A DNA stretch of 61,761 bases, taken from NCBI RefSeq assembly GCF_005502465.1, contig NZ_SCOT01000017.1, positions 1 through 61,761 of the forward strand. The letters run 5' to 3'. The position numbers and the translations under genes are program-made. This DNA comes from Sphingopyxis sp. L1A2A. GTDB lineage: Bacteria > Pseudomonadota > Alphaproteobacteria > Sphingomonadales > Sphingomonadaceae. Positions 17,394 to 25,881 of the stretch are shown here, piece by piece. Below the pieces are notes generated by a model. That model made no database searches and was not told the origin of the DNA. It saw only the letters and a program-made list of their open reading frames with translations. Every line of letters begins with the position of its first letter. The first letter of the stretch is position 1.

Positions 17394-18443
17394 TTACCCC
17401 CGCCCGATCAGCTTCTGCGCCATGCGGTCGGCCACCGCCGATGCCGGGGTGCCGCTCGCCTTGCTCTCGGCCCAGATTTCGGCGAGCCGCCCGGGGATCA
17501 GGTGGATGCGGCTCTCGACTTCTTCGCGGCTCCCGTGCCCCAGATACTCCAGCGCGACGTTGATGATGCCGCCGGCGTTGATCACATAATCGGGGGCATA
17601 AACGATCCCGCGGTCGTGGATGCGCTGGCCATCGGCGGCGGTCGATAGCTGATTGTTCGCACCGCCAGCGACGATCGGCACGCGCAGCTTTTCGATGCTG
17701 CGCTCGGTCAGGATCGCGCCCAGCGCGTTGGGGCTGAGCACATCGGCCTCGATCTCCATGATCGCTGCCGAATCGGCCAGGTCGGCGCCGAGTTCGTCGG
17801 CCAGCGCCTTTGCGCGCGCCAGATTGACGTCGGCCAGGGTCAGCTTCGCGCCTTCCGCCGCCAGCCGCCGCGCGACGCCGCCGCCGACGCTGCCGACGCC
17901 CTGGACCGCGATGCGCACGCCTGCGGCGCTGTCGGTACCCAGTCCCTGCAGGATCGCCGCCTTGATGCCCAGATAGACGCCGAGCGCGGTCAGCGGACCG
18001 GGGTCACCGCCCGCCGCGCCGCTCGCCACGGGAAGCCCGCTGACATGCTTGGTGTGCTTGGCGATCTGGACCATATCGGCGTCGGTGATGCCGACATCCT
18101 CGGCGGTCACATAAGCGCCGCCCAGCGATTCGACCGAACGCCCGAACGCCGCGAGCAGTTCGGGGGTCTTCGCCGCGCCCTCGTCGGCCAGGATCACGCC
18201 CTTGCCGCCGCCCATCGGCAGCCCCGCCATCGCATTTTTATAGCTCATGCCGCGCGACAGGCGCAGCGCATCGGTGATCGCCGCCGCGCGCTGCGGATAG
18301 TGCCAGTAGCGCACGCCGCCGGCGCCGGGGCCAAGGTGCGTCGAATGGACCGCGATGACCGCCGTCAGCCCGCTGGCGCGGTCGCGGAACATGTGAACAT
18401 GCTCATGATCGTCGAAATCGGCGAAATCCCAGACTGCGGACAT
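17394..18443 (-). CDS. Leu/Phe/Val-type amino acid dehydrogenase
   Basis: A 349-residue NAD-dependent Glu/Leu/Phe/Val dehydrogenase family enzyme. The substrate domain has HLGPGAGGVRYW and LPMGGGKGVI with the catalytic lysine; the Rossmann domain has VQGVGSVGGGVARRL, and the GGANNQL motif follows. It oxidatively deaminates branched-chain or aromatic amino acids; the substrate is not fixed by sequence alone. Length is normal for leucine dehydrogenase-like enzymes. It is a single gene, followed upstream by a tRNA gene. Confidence 0.88.
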   Translation of the reverse strand: MSAVWDFADFDDHEHVHMFRDRASGLTAVIAVHSTHLGPGAGGVRYWHYPQRAAAITDALRLSRGMSYKNAMAGLPMGGGKGVILADEGAAKTPELLAAFGRSVESLGGAYVTAEDVGITDADMVQIAKHTKHVSGLPVASGAAGGDPGPLTALGVYLGIKAAILQGLGTDSAAGVRIAVQGVGSVGGGVARRLAAEGAKLTLADVNLARAKALADELGADLADSAAIMEIEADVLSPNALGAILTERSIEKLRVPIVAGGANNQLSTAADGQRIHDRGIVYAPDYVINAGGIINVALEYLGHGSREEVESRIHLIPGRLAEIWAESKASGTPASAVADRMAQKLIGRG

Positions 18444-18555
18444 GGACTCAATCCTCGCGTTAAAAAATTACGTCATAGCGTAATAATCAGACGCGAGCGC
18501 AGAGTCACGCCGAAACGCTGCCCGAACGATTGTCCCGGGATCATGGGGCGGAAAA

Positions 18556-18633
18556 TGGGGCGACCAACGGGGCTCGAACCCGCGACCTCCGGTACCACAA
18601 ACCGGCGCTCTAACCAACTGAGCTATGGTCGCC
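18556..18633 (-). tRNA. tRNA-His (GTG)
   Basis: The minus strand folds as a cloverleaf: acceptor GCGACCA/TGGTCGC, D-arm GCTC...GAGC, anticodon stem CCGGT-ACCGG with loop TTGTGGT (anticodon GTG), T-arm GCGGG TTCGAGC CCCGT. A G at position -1 (18633) pairs with C73, the standard identity element for tRNA-His, so the unusual loss of G-1 known in some alphaproteobacteria is not seen here. CCA is encoded (18556-18558). Confidence 0.96.
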
Positions 18634-18746
18634 ACACACATGGGCGAGGGCGCAAGAAGCGGCCTCGACAGCGCGCGGCGAATAGGCGCGCACCGCCCCG
18701 TTCGTCAAGCATTGTTCGCACGCGCATCCCTGCTAAAACGCGCGCC

Positions 18747-19427
18747 ATGGCCGCAAATGATCCTGTCGACATGGCGACGTCGGGCGCCGATCGCGCCGCG
18801 GCGCGACTCGCCGCGGTTCCCGGCATCCGCCGCGCGCCGACGCCGAAGCTCGAACAGTTCATGCTATCGGGCTTTCTCGATGCCGAAACCTGTGCCGCGC
18901 TGGTCGCACAAATCGACCGCGACGTGCGGCCATCGACGATCGCCGATCCGAACGGCGACACCGCCTTTCGCACCAGCACGACCTGCGACCTCGACCACCG
19001 CGACCCGCTGGTCATCGCGGTCAACAACCGGCTCCACGACCTCACCGGCATCCCGCCCCAATATGGCGAGCCGATGCAGGGCCAGCGGTACGACGTCGGG
19101 CAGGAGTTCAAGGCGCACACCGATTATTTCGACCCGCATGGCGCCGACTGGGAAACCTATTGCGCGATCCCGGGGCAGCGCAGCTGGACGCTGATGATTT
19201 ACCTGAACGAACCGGGCGCGGGCGGCGCGACGCGCTTCCTCGCCACCGGCAAGCTCCACCAGCCCGAAATGGGCAAGCTGCTCGCCTGGAACAATGTCCG
19301 CCCCGACGGCACCACCAACCCCGACACGCTCCACCACGGGATGAAGGTGCGCAAGGGGCGGAAATATATCATCACCAAATGGTTCCGCGAACGGCCGTGG
19401 CCGTGGGCGGAGGGGGAGTTGGGATAG
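18747..19427 (+). CDS. 2OG-Fe(II) oxygenase, prolyl 4-hydroxylase-like
   Basis: A 226-residue protein with the P4H alpha-subunit fold. The iron ligands are His124 and Asp126 (AHTDYFD) and probably His196 (TLHHGMKV); Lys206 in KGRKYIITKWFRE is placed to bind 2-oxoglutarate. LMIYLNEPGAGGATRF is the usual core strand. Bacterial members hydroxylate prolines in proteins or act on other substrates; the target is unknown. ATG 18747 has only a weak ribosome site. It lies 113 nt after the tRNA-His gene on the other strand. Confidence 0.88.
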   Translation: MAANDPVDMATSGADRAAARLAAVPGIRRAPTPKLEQFMLSGFLDAETCAALVAQIDRDVRPSTIADPNGDTAFRTSTTCDLDHRDPLVIAVNNRLHDLTGIPPQYGEPMQGQRYDVGQEFKAHTDYFDPHGADWETYCAIPGQRSWTLMIYLNEPGAGGATRFLATGKLHQPEMGKLLAWNNVRPDGTTNPDTLHHGMKVRKGRKYIITKWFRERPWPWAEGELG

Positions 19428-19435
19428 CATCGTCA

Positions 19436-19622
19436 GGATTTTCCCTTCCCCCTCGATGGGGGAAGGATACGCAGCCTTATCGCGCAGCGATTAGGCGGAG
19501 TTGGATGGGGGTGACGGCGCGTCCTTGCGCCACAGTTTCAGGCCGAGAACGCACCCCCACCGCTGCGACTAGCGAACAAGTTCGCAAGTCTCGCTGCCTC
19601 CCCCATCAAAGGGGGAGGGAAT
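19436..19622. repeat. Degenerate long inverted repeat
   Basis: The left end (TTCCCCCTCGATGGGGGAAGG, from 19444) and the right end (CTCCCCCATCAAAGGGGGAGGG) are related in inverse orientation, with inner segments (GGATGGGGGTGA and CACCCCCACCG) that also pair. It fills the gap between two convergent genes and contains no open frame of its own. It may be an old composite palindromic element. Confidence 0.6.
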
Positions 19623-20369
19623 TTACCGCACCAACCGATACTGAAAATTCAGCGTCAGCGTATTTGAAACGCGCCCCGGCTCGACCGGGGTCGCCTTGCC
19701 CGCCGCGTCCATCGCCTGCATCCGCACCATCGGCATCGGTGGGTTGGGGCCAAAACTGCCGCCTTCGCTCAGCGACACCAGCTCGGCGCCGCGGAAACCG
19801 GCGAGCCGCGCATAGTCGGCCGCCTTCGCTTCGGCGGCCTTGATCGCGGCGCCGCGCGCGCCGGCCAGCTGCGCGTCGGGATCTTTCATCGCGAACGACG
19901 GCCCGTCGATGTTGGTGCCGCCCGCCGCAACCAGCGCATCGAGCAGCGGACCGATGTCGTCGATCTTCGACGTCGTCGCGCGGACCGTGTTCGACACCTG
20001 ATAGCCCAGAAAGCGCGGCGGCTGGCCGTTGCCCTGGTTGTTATAATCATATTGCGGCGACAGGCTGATCCCGCTCGTCTGGATGTCCTCGGCCTTGATC
20101 CCGCGCGCCTTGGCTGCGGCGATCAGCTTGTCCATCGCCGCGGCGTTCAGCCGCATCGCCTCGACCGCGGTCGGCGCGGTCGTGGTCACCCCAGCGCCGA
20201 CACTCGCCTGATCGGGGCGCGAGCGCACTTCCTCGCTGACGCTGAAACTCAAAATCGGTCCCTGCGTCGTTGCTGCGGTCACCGTCGAACCTCCCTGCTG
20301 CGCGAGCGCAGGCGTTGCCGCCATCAGCGCCAGTCCGGTTGCCATAACGGCGAACAATTGCTTCGTCAT
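19623..20369 (-). CDS. SIMPL domain (DUF541) periplasmic protein
   Basis: A 248-residue protein with a signal peptide (residues 1-23, cleavage after ALA in TPALAQQG). The rest matches SIMPL/DUF541: VSEEVRSRPDQASVGAGV at the start, IKAEDIQTSGISLSPQYDY in the middle, and FLGYQVSNTVRATT. Members are periplasmic or outer-membrane-associated oligomers of uncertain role. ATG 20369 is supported by AGGAGA; it begins 133 nt from the divergent uup gene. The stop abuts a repeat. Confidence 0.88.
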   Translation of the reverse strand: MTKQLFAVMATGLALMAATPALAQQGGSTVTAATTQGPILSFSVSEEVRSRPDQASVGAGVTTTAPTAVEAMRLNAAAMDKLIAAAKARGIKAEDIQTSGISLSPQYDYNNQGNGQPPRFLGYQVSNTVRATTSKIDDIGPLLDALVAAGGTNIDGPSFAMKDPDAQLAGARGAAIKAAEAKAADYARLAGFRGAELVSLSEGGSFGPNPPMPMVRMQAMDAAGKATPVEPGRVSNTLTLNFQYRLVR

Positions 20370-20502
20370 TTCATTCTCCTGTTGGCCGAACCCCGGCCAT
20401 TTCCGATTTCCAGCCCGTAACGCAGACGGACTGAACCCGTTCCGGCCTTTGCGCGGACGGCGCTTGCATGATGCTGAATGGATCGGTAGCGCGCCGTTCA
20501 TC

Positions 20503-22278
20503 ATGGCAGCTCCCATTCTTTCTTATGAAGGCCTCGGCCTTGTGCAGGGCAGCGGCTGGCTGTTCCAGGATCTCGACATCTATGTCGGCGAGCGTGACCG
20601 GCTGGCGCTGATCGGGCGCAACGGCGCGGGCAAGACGACGCTGCTCAAGCTGCTCGCGGGCCAGATCGACGCCGACAAAGGCAAGCGGGTGATCGTTCCC
20701 GGGACGCACGTCGTGATGCTCGAACAGGAACCCGACTTCGCGCCATTTGCGACGCTGATGGATTTTGCGCTCGCGGCGCCCGAAGCCCCCGAAGAATTTG
20801 AAGTCGCCGCGATCGCCGACCAGCTCGGCATCGACATGAGCCGCACCGCCGCCAGCGCCTCGGGCGGCGAGCGCCGCCGCGCCGCGCTGGCCCGCGCGCT
20901 CGCGCAAAACCCCGACGTGCTGCTGCTCGACGAACCGACCAACCACCTCGATCTCGCGGCAATCGACTGGCTCGAATCCTGGCTCGCGCGTTACACCGGC
21001 GCGTTTGTGGCGATCAGCCACGACCGTACCTTTCTTACCCGCCTGACGCGCCAGACGCTGTGGCTCGACCGCGGCAGCATCCGCCGCAAGGAAATCGGCT
21101 TCGGCGGTTTCGAGGAATGGAGCGACGCGATCGCCGCCGAGGAAGCGCGCGCCGCGCAGCGGCTCGATTCGAAACTGCGGCTCGAAGCGCACTGGCTCGA
21201 ACGCGGCGTCACCGCGCGCCGCAAGCGCAACCAGGGCCGGCTGGAAAAGCTGAAGGAAATGCGCGCCACCCGCGCCGCGATGATCGGCGGCCCCGGCGTC
21301 GCCAAGCTCGGCCTCGCCAACGACGACGTCCGCTCGAAGTCCGTCATCGTTGCCGAGGGTGTGTCGAAAAGCTTCGGCGACCGCACGATCATCAAGAATT
21401 TCGATTTCCGCGTTCAGCGCGGCGACCGCATCGGCATCGTCGGCGCCAACGGCGCGGGCAAGTCGACCCTGCTCAAACTGCTCACCGGCGAGATCGAGCC
21501 CGACGAGGGCAGCATCACCCTCGCCCCGACGCTCGACGGCATCATCATCGACCAGCAGCGCAGCCTGATGTCGCCCGACAAGACCGTGCGCGACATTCTC
21601 GCCGACGGCGGCGACTGGGTCGAGGTGCGCGGGGTCAAAAAGCATATCCAGGGTTATCTCAAGGAGTTCCTGTTCGATCCCGGCGTGATGGAGGCCAGCG
21701 TCGGCGCGCTGTCGGGCGGCGAACGCTCGCGATTGTTGCTCGCGCGCGAATTCGCCCGCGAATCGAACCTGCTCGTGCTCGACGAGCCGACCAACGACCT
21801 CGACCTCGAAACGCTCGACCTGCTGCAGGAAGTCATCGCCGATTACGCCGGCACCGTGCTGCTGGTCAGCCATGACCGCGACTTCCTCGACCGCACCGTC
21901 ACCGTAACGCTCGGCCTCGACGGCACCGGCAAGGTCGACATTGTCGCGGGCGGCTATGCCGACTGGGAAGCGAAGCGGGTCAAGCCGAACAGCGTCAAAA
22001 CCAAGGCGTCAACCGCCGCCGCCCCGCCCCCGCCGACCGCGCGCAAAAAGCTGAGCTACAAGGATCAGCGCGATTACGACCTGCTGCCGGGCCGGATCGA
22101 GGCGATCGAGACGGAGATGGCAGCGGCGGAAACGGAATTGTCCGACGGCAGTCTGTTCGCGCGCGACCATGCAAAATTCACCGCGCTGACGGGCAAGCTG
22201 GAGACGCTGCGCGAAGAAAAGGCGGCGGCGGAAGATCGCTGGCTGGAGCTGGCCGAAGAGGTTGAGGCGCTCCAATAA
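20503..22278 (+). CDS. uup: ABC-F ATPase, Uup type
   Basis: A 591-residue soluble ABC-F protein with two ATPase domains. Domain 1 has GRNGAGKTT and SGGERRRAALARAL with LLLDEPTNHLD; domain 2 has GANGAGKST, SGGERSRLLLAREF and VLDEPTNDLD. The ABC-F linker lies between, and a C-terminal coiled coil (residues about 525-591, LSYKDQRDYDLLPGRIEAIE onward) marks the Uup subgroup, which acts on ribosomes and branched DNA. ATG 20503 (AAPILSYEG) is preferred over an in-frame start at 20449, which would add a non-homologous leader. Confidence 0.9.
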   Translation: MAAPILSYEGLGLVQGSGWLFQDLDIYVGERDRLALIGRNGAGKTTLLKLLAGQIDADKGKRVIVPGTHVVMLEQEPDFAPFATLMDFALAAPEAPEEFEVAAIADQLGIDMSRTAASASGGERRRAALARALAQNPDVLLLDEPTNHLDLAAIDWLESWLARYTGAFVAISHDRTFLTRLTRQTLWLDRGSIRRKEIGFGGFEEWSDAIAAEEARAAQRLDSKLRLEAHWLERGVTARRKRNQGRLEKLKEMRATRAAMIGGPGVAKLGLANDDVRSKSVIVAEGVSKSFGDRTIIKNFDFRVQRGDRIGIVGANGAGKSTLLKLLTGEIEPDEGSITLAPTLDGIIIDQQRSLMSPDKTVRDILADGGDWVEVRGVKKHIQGYLKEFLFDPGVMEASVGALSGGERSRLLLAREFARESNLLVLDEPTNDLDLETLDLLQEVIADYAGTVLLVSHDRDFLDRTVTVTLGLDGTGKVDIVAGGYADWEAKRVKPNSVKTKASTAAAPPPPTARKKLSYKDQRDYDLLPGRIEAIETEMAAAETELSDGSLFARDHAKFTALTGKLETLREEKAAAEDRWLELAEEVEALQ

Positions 22279-22343
22279 GTCGGCTCGGTTTACCAAGGCC
22301 GATGACGGCTGCTTTGGGGTGGTTAGCGGACGCCTTCTGGCTT

Positions 22344-22434
22344 CGTCATCCCGGACTTGATCCGGGATCCATCCGCCCTCGCAGCATAGCGCGGCGCAAG
22401 GGGGGATGGACCCCGGATCAAGTCCGGGGTGACG
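22344..22434. repeat. Palindromic repeat, family B, copy 1
   Basis: Near-perfect arms at 22344-22372 and 22406-22434 with core TCATCCCGGACTTGATCCGG. Related copies lie at 36391-36481 and 50667-50739. It sits between the end of uup and the convergent end of the DUF6456 gene, where it could also act as a bidirectional terminator. Confidence 0.9.
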
Positions 22435-22478
22435 AAATTGTAGGTCTGCAATTGGTCGTTTCCGGTCGTACACACCGA

Positions 22479-22961
22479 CTATCCCACCCCATAAAACCGC
22501 GCCAACCGATCCAGCGCCAGCCCCAGCACCAGCTTCCCCGACCGCGTCGGCCACCCCAGCCCCTTCTCTGCCCCGGCAATCCCCTCACCCGCACAAATCA
22601 CCCGCCAGCAGATGTCGGCCAGACCCGGCCCCGCCGCATCGAGCGCCGCATGAAAACGCCGGTGCGCGTCGATGCGCGCCAGCGAAGCATCCGCCGCGCG
22701 CGCGCCGCCGCGGCTCTTCGCGGGCGGCGCCGCGTCCCAGCGCATTGTCACCCGCGCCGCCAGCCCGGCGCGCTCATAATCGGCGCGCAGCCGTTCGCCC
22801 GCGCCGAGTTGCGCCTGCGTCAAATGGCCGCGCGCCGCCAGCCAGGCAATCGGGCTCTCGGCCATATTGATCGTTACATGCCGCATCGTCTGCGGGCCGG
22901 TCTTGCCGGGGTCGATATGATCGTCGGGGTGCAGACGGGTGGCAAGCTGGCGTGCGATCAT
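22479..22961 (-). CDS. DUF6456 protein, GafZ/GafA C-terminal-like
   Basis: A 160-residue protein. From residue 30 it follows DUF6456 closely: NMAESPIAWLAARG, AGERLRADYERAGL, RVTMRWDA, a variable Arg/Ala linker, then ICWRVICAGEGIAGAEKGLG and WPTRSGKLVLGLALDRLA with a terminal RFYGVG. As I recall the literature, DUF6456 is the C-terminal part of GafA, the activator of the Rhodobacter capsulatus gene transfer agent, and corresponds to GafZ of Caulobacter. ATG 22961 has GAGGAG 7 nt upstream. The promoter region holds a CTTTCCTACA motif. It is divergent from an XRE regulator. The GTA role in this organism is inference; the domain call is firm. Confidence 0.85.
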   Translation of the reverse strand: MIARQLATRLHPDDHIDPGKTGPQTMRHVTINMAESPIAWLAARGHLTQAQLGAGERLRADYERAGLAARVTMRWDAAPPAKSRGGARAADASLARIDAHRRFHAALDAAGPGLADICWRVICAGEGIAGAEKGLGWPTRSGKLVLGLALDRLARFYGVG

Positions 22962-22996
22962 TCCAATCTCCTCGGGCAGAAGACAGACCTTGACAC

Positions 22997-23016
22997 TGGA
23001 ATATTTTGTAGGAAAG
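22997..23016 (-). promoter_or_regulatory. Conserved upstream motif, copy 2 (CTTTCCTACA)
   Basis: Read on the minus strand this is CTTTCCTACAAAATATTCCA, identical to the copy at 29709-29726 except for two extra A residues in the middle. The 10-mer ends 45 nt before the DUF6456 start. Because it lies in the 88-nt space between divergent genes it could also serve the XRE gene on the plus strand. Confidence 0.6.
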
Positions 23017-23049
23017 AAGAAACCGATTTGGTTATTTGAGGGTTTTGCG

Positions 23050-23610
23050 ATGATCAACAGCATCCGCTCGGTTCGCCGCGCCAAGGGCCTGACGCTCGAA
23101 GAGGTCGGTGCGCGCTGCGATCCGCCGACCACCGCGCAGACGATCGGCCGCCTCGAAACCGGGACGCGCACGCTGTCGCTCGGCTGGATGAACCGCATCG
23201 CCGCGGCGCTCGGGGTCGATGCCGCCGACCTAGTGCAATTGCCGCAGGATACCCAGCTCACCATCACGGCGCATCTCGGCGCCGATGGCGCGCAGGCGCC
23301 GACGCGGGTCGAACAGGCGCTGACCGCGCGCCCGGGTGAGGACATGGTCGCGGTGCGCGTCACCTCATCAATCGGCGATTATCGCGCCGGCGACGAAATC
23401 TGGTGCCGCCGCATCGCGGGCGACTGGACGGGCGCGCTCAACCGCGACCTGCTCGTTCCGCGCCCCGCCGGGCGCTTTTTCTTCGCACGGCTGCTCAACG
23501 TCGATGGCGAGAAATTGCACCTGCTGCCGCTCGGCGCCGGGGGGCGGCAACAGATCGTCAGCAACCCGCCATGGGCGGCGGTCGCGGTGCGGCTGATCCG
23601 CACGCTCTGA
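23050..23610 (+). CDS. XRE-family transcriptional regulator
   Basis: A 186-residue regulator. Residues about 4-60 form an XRE helix-turn-helix (RSVRRAKGLTLEEVGARC, then TIGRLETGTRTLS and WMNRIAAALGV). The C-terminal part resembles the dimerisation fold of LexA/CI-like S24 proteins: RAGDEIWCRRIAG, then FFFARLLNVDGEKLHLLPLG. The position of the S24 catalytic lysine appears to be Ala (FFARLL), so self-cleavage looks unlikely; this alignment is by eye. It is divergent from the DUF6456 gene. A role as repressor or activator of that gene (compare RogA or GafY in Caulobacter) is a hypothesis. Confidence 0.8.
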   Translation: MINSIRSVRRAKGLTLEEVGARCDPPTTAQTIGRLETGTRTLSLGWMNRIAAALGVDAADLVQLPQDTQLTITAHLGADGAQAPTRVEQALTARPGEDMVAVRVTSSIGDYRAGDEIWCRRIAGDWTGALNRDLLVPRPAGRFFFARLLNVDGEKLHLLPLGAGGRQQIVSNPPWAAVAVRLIRTL

Positions 23611-24810
23611 GTGACCGACGCTCCGCCCCTGCGCGTCGTGTCGATCGCCACGCTGTTCCCCGACGCGGCGCGGCCCAACTTCGGGCTGTTCGTCGAAAAG
23701 AGCCTGCGCGCGCTCGCCGCACAGCCGGGAATCGACCTCACCGTCGTCGCGCCCGTCGGCCTGCCACCCTTCCCGCTCTCGCTGCACCCACGCTATCGCA
23801 AGCTGCGCGACCTGCCGCGGACCGAAAGCTGGCACGGCCTCACCGTCCACCGCCCGCGCTTCGCGCTGATCCCGCGTCTCGGCGCCCGCCTCAACCCGGC
23901 GATGGTCGCGCGCGCCGTGCTGTCGGCGGTGCCCGGCCACACATTCGACGTCGTTGACGCGCAATTCTTCTACCCAGACGGCCCCGCCGCGATGCGCGTC
24001 GCCGCCGCGCTCGGCCTCCCCTTCTCGGTTAAGGCGCGCGGCGCCGACATCAGCCATTTCGGCCATGACCCGGCAACCGCGCCGCAGCTGATCAAGGCCG
24101 CCGACAAGGCGGCGGGCCTGCTCGCTGTGTCGGACGCGATGCACCGCGACATGGCGGCGATCGGCATCGATCCCGCCAAGATCGCAGTCCACTACACCGG
24201 CATCGACACCGCCCGCTTTGCCCCCGGCGACCGCGCCGCCGCGCGCGCCGCGCTGGGCATCGGCGACGCGCCGATGATCCTGACCGTCGGCGCGCTCATC
24301 CCCCGCAAGGGTCAGGCGCTTGTGATCGAAGCGCTCCCCGCGCTGCCCGGCGTCCAGTATTGGCTCGCCGGGGCGGGCGAAGCCGAAGACCGCTACCGCG
24401 CGCTGGCGCAGCGACTTGGCGTCGAGCCGCGTGTTCGGTTCATGGGTCCGGTCGCCAACGCCGACCTGCCGCAGCTTTATCGCGCCGCCGACGCGGTGGT
24501 TATGCCGTCGGTCAGCGAAGGCCTCGCCAATGCCTGGGTCGAGGCGCTCGCCTGCGGCACCCCGATCGTCATCAGCGATGCCGGCGGCGCCGCCGAACTG
24601 GTCACCTCACCCGTCGCGGGCCGCATCGTCCAGCGCACGCCTGACGCGATTGCAACTGCGGTGCAGGCGATCCTCGCCAACCCGCCCGCGGCGCCCGACG
24701 TCGCCGCCAGCCTGGGCGGCCGCTTCGACTGGGATCGCAACGGCCGCGAACTCGCAGCGCATCTGCGCCGCTGTGCAAAACCGTCAGGAAAAAATGAACC
24801 GCAGCCCTGA
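23611..24810 (+). CDS. Glycosyltransferase family 4 (GT-B)
   Basis: A 399-residue glycosyltransferase. The N-terminal acceptor domain begins RVVSIATLFPDAARPNFG; the C-terminal donor domain has ILTVGALIPRKGQALVIEAL, VRFMGPVANADLPQLYRAAD and the SVSEGLANAWVEALACGTPIV block with the E-x7-E motif. It probably uses a nucleotide sugar for polysaccharide synthesis. The start is GTG 23611 immediately after the XRE stop (TGAGTG), implying co-transcription with the regulator. Its last codons (NEPQP) lie inside a palindromic repeat, which seems to have supplied or moved the 3' end. Confidence 0.88.
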   Translation: MTDAPPLRVVSIATLFPDAARPNFGLFVEKSLRALAAQPGIDLTVVAPVGLPPFPLSLHPRYRKLRDLPRTESWHGLTVHRPRFALIPRLGARLNPAMVARAVLSAVPGHTFDVVDAQFFYPDGPAAMRVAAALGLPFSVKARGADISHFGHDPATAPQLIKAADKAAGLLAVSDAMHRDMAAIGIDPAKIAVHYTGIDTARFAPGDRAAARAALGIGDAPMILTVGALIPRKGQALVIEALPALPGVQYWLAGAGEAEDRYRALAQRLGVEPRVRFMGPVANADLPQLYRAADAVVMPSVSEGLANAWVEALACGTPIVISDAGGAAELVTSPVAGRIVQRTPDAIATAVQAILANPPAAPDVAASLGGRFDWDRNGRELAAHLRRCAKPSGKNEPQP

Positions 24811-24862
24811 ACCTGTCGAAGGGCGCCTCTCAGGATAAGCGCCCTTCGACAGGCTCAGGGCT
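24803..24862. repeat. Palindromic repeat, family D
   Basis: Arms 24803-24826 and 24839-24862 pair with a single mismatch (core CCTGTCGAAGGGCGC) around a 12-nt loop. The left arm contains the stop codon of the glycosyltransferase. It sits where that gene converges with secF, so it may double as a terminator. Confidence 0.88.
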
Positions 24863-24888
24863 ACGGTAACTCCAATCCTTGGATCAGA

Positions 24889-25869
24889 TTAAACGACCGC
24901 GCCGTCGTCCTTGCGTTCGACCCGCTCGCCGCCGTCCATGCCTGCGCTGGTGCGCGGGATAAAGCTGTCGGGTCCGACCTTCAGCCAGACGAGCACCGGG
25001 GTCGACATCAACACCGACGAATAGCCCCCGATGAACACGCCGAACAACATCGCAGCGGTAAAGCCGAAAATCACGTCGGGGCCAAAGATCAACAGCACGC
25101 CCAGCGCGAGCAGCATCGCCAGAGTGGTCATCACCGTGCGCGACAGCGTTTCGTTGATGCTGAGATTGAGGAGCGGAACAATCTCCATCTTGCGGTATTT
25201 TTTCAGATTTTCGCGGATGCGGTCATAGACGACGATCGTATCGTTGAGCGAATAGCCGACGATCGTCAGCAAGGCCGCGACGCTGTTCAGGTCGAACTGC
25301 ATCTGCGTCACCGCGAACAGGCCGAACGTCAACGACACCTCGTGGAACAGGCGGCCTAGCGCGCCGACGCCGAACTGCCATTCAAAGCGGATCCAGATAT
25401 AGATCGAAATGCCGATGATCGCGAGGCCCAGGCTGATCGCGCCGGTGCGGATCAACTCGCCCGACACCTTGCCCGACACGGTTTCCACCGAACCGGCCTT
25501 CGCGGTCGGAAAGGCTTTCTGGATACCCGTTACCAGTTGCTGTCCGGCGCGCTCGGCGGCAGACTTGTCGCCTTCGGGCAGCGCAGTACGGATCGACACA
25601 GCCTTGTCGGATCCGAACTGCTGGATCGTCGCTTCGCCCAGGCCGATGTTGCCGACCTTTTCGCGAATTTCGTCGATCGGCGGCATGTCCTGCGTGAATT
25701 CGACCCGCACCGACTGGCCGCCGACAAAATCGACGCCGAGATTGAGGCCTTTGGTCGCGACCAGCGCGATCGACACCACGACCAGGAAAAAGCTCATGAA
25801 GGACGCGAGTTTCCGCCACTTCAGAAAATCGATATTGGTGTCGTCGGGGACGAGTTTGAGCAAGCGCAT
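24889..25869 (-). CDS. secF: Protein translocase subunit SecF
   Basis: A 326-residue inner-membrane protein with six spans. SecF marks: NLGVDFVGGQSVRVEF after the first span, IIGISIYIWIRFEWQFGVGAL, VGYSLNDTIVVYDRIREN and the long region ending YSSVLMSTPVLVW. It works with SecD to use the proton gradient in late protein export. ATG 25869 lies 12 nt after the secD stop; gene order yajC-secD-secF is canonical. Confidence 0.97.
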   Translation of the reverse strand: MRLLKLVPDDTNIDFLKWRKLASFMSFFLVVVSIALVATKGLNLGVDFVGGQSVRVEFTQDMPPIDEIREKVGNIGLGEATIQQFGSDKAVSIRTALPEGDKSAAERAGQQLVTGIQKAFPTAKAGSVETVSGKVSGELIRTGAISLGLAIIGISIYIWIRFEWQFGVGALGRLFHEVSLTFGLFAVTQMQFDLNSVAALLTIVGYSLNDTIVVYDRIRENLKKYRKMEIVPLLNLSINETLSRTVMTTLAMLLALGVLLIFGPDVIFGFTAAMLFGVFIGGYSSVLMSTPVLVWLKVGPDSFIPRTSAGMDGGERVERKDDGAVV

Positions 25870-25881
25870 CGTTTCGCTCCC

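Noticed and set aside
18556..18633. Alphaproteobacterial tRNA-His lacking G-1
   Set aside because: The fold shows a genomic G at -1 paired with C73, so the tRNA is canonical.
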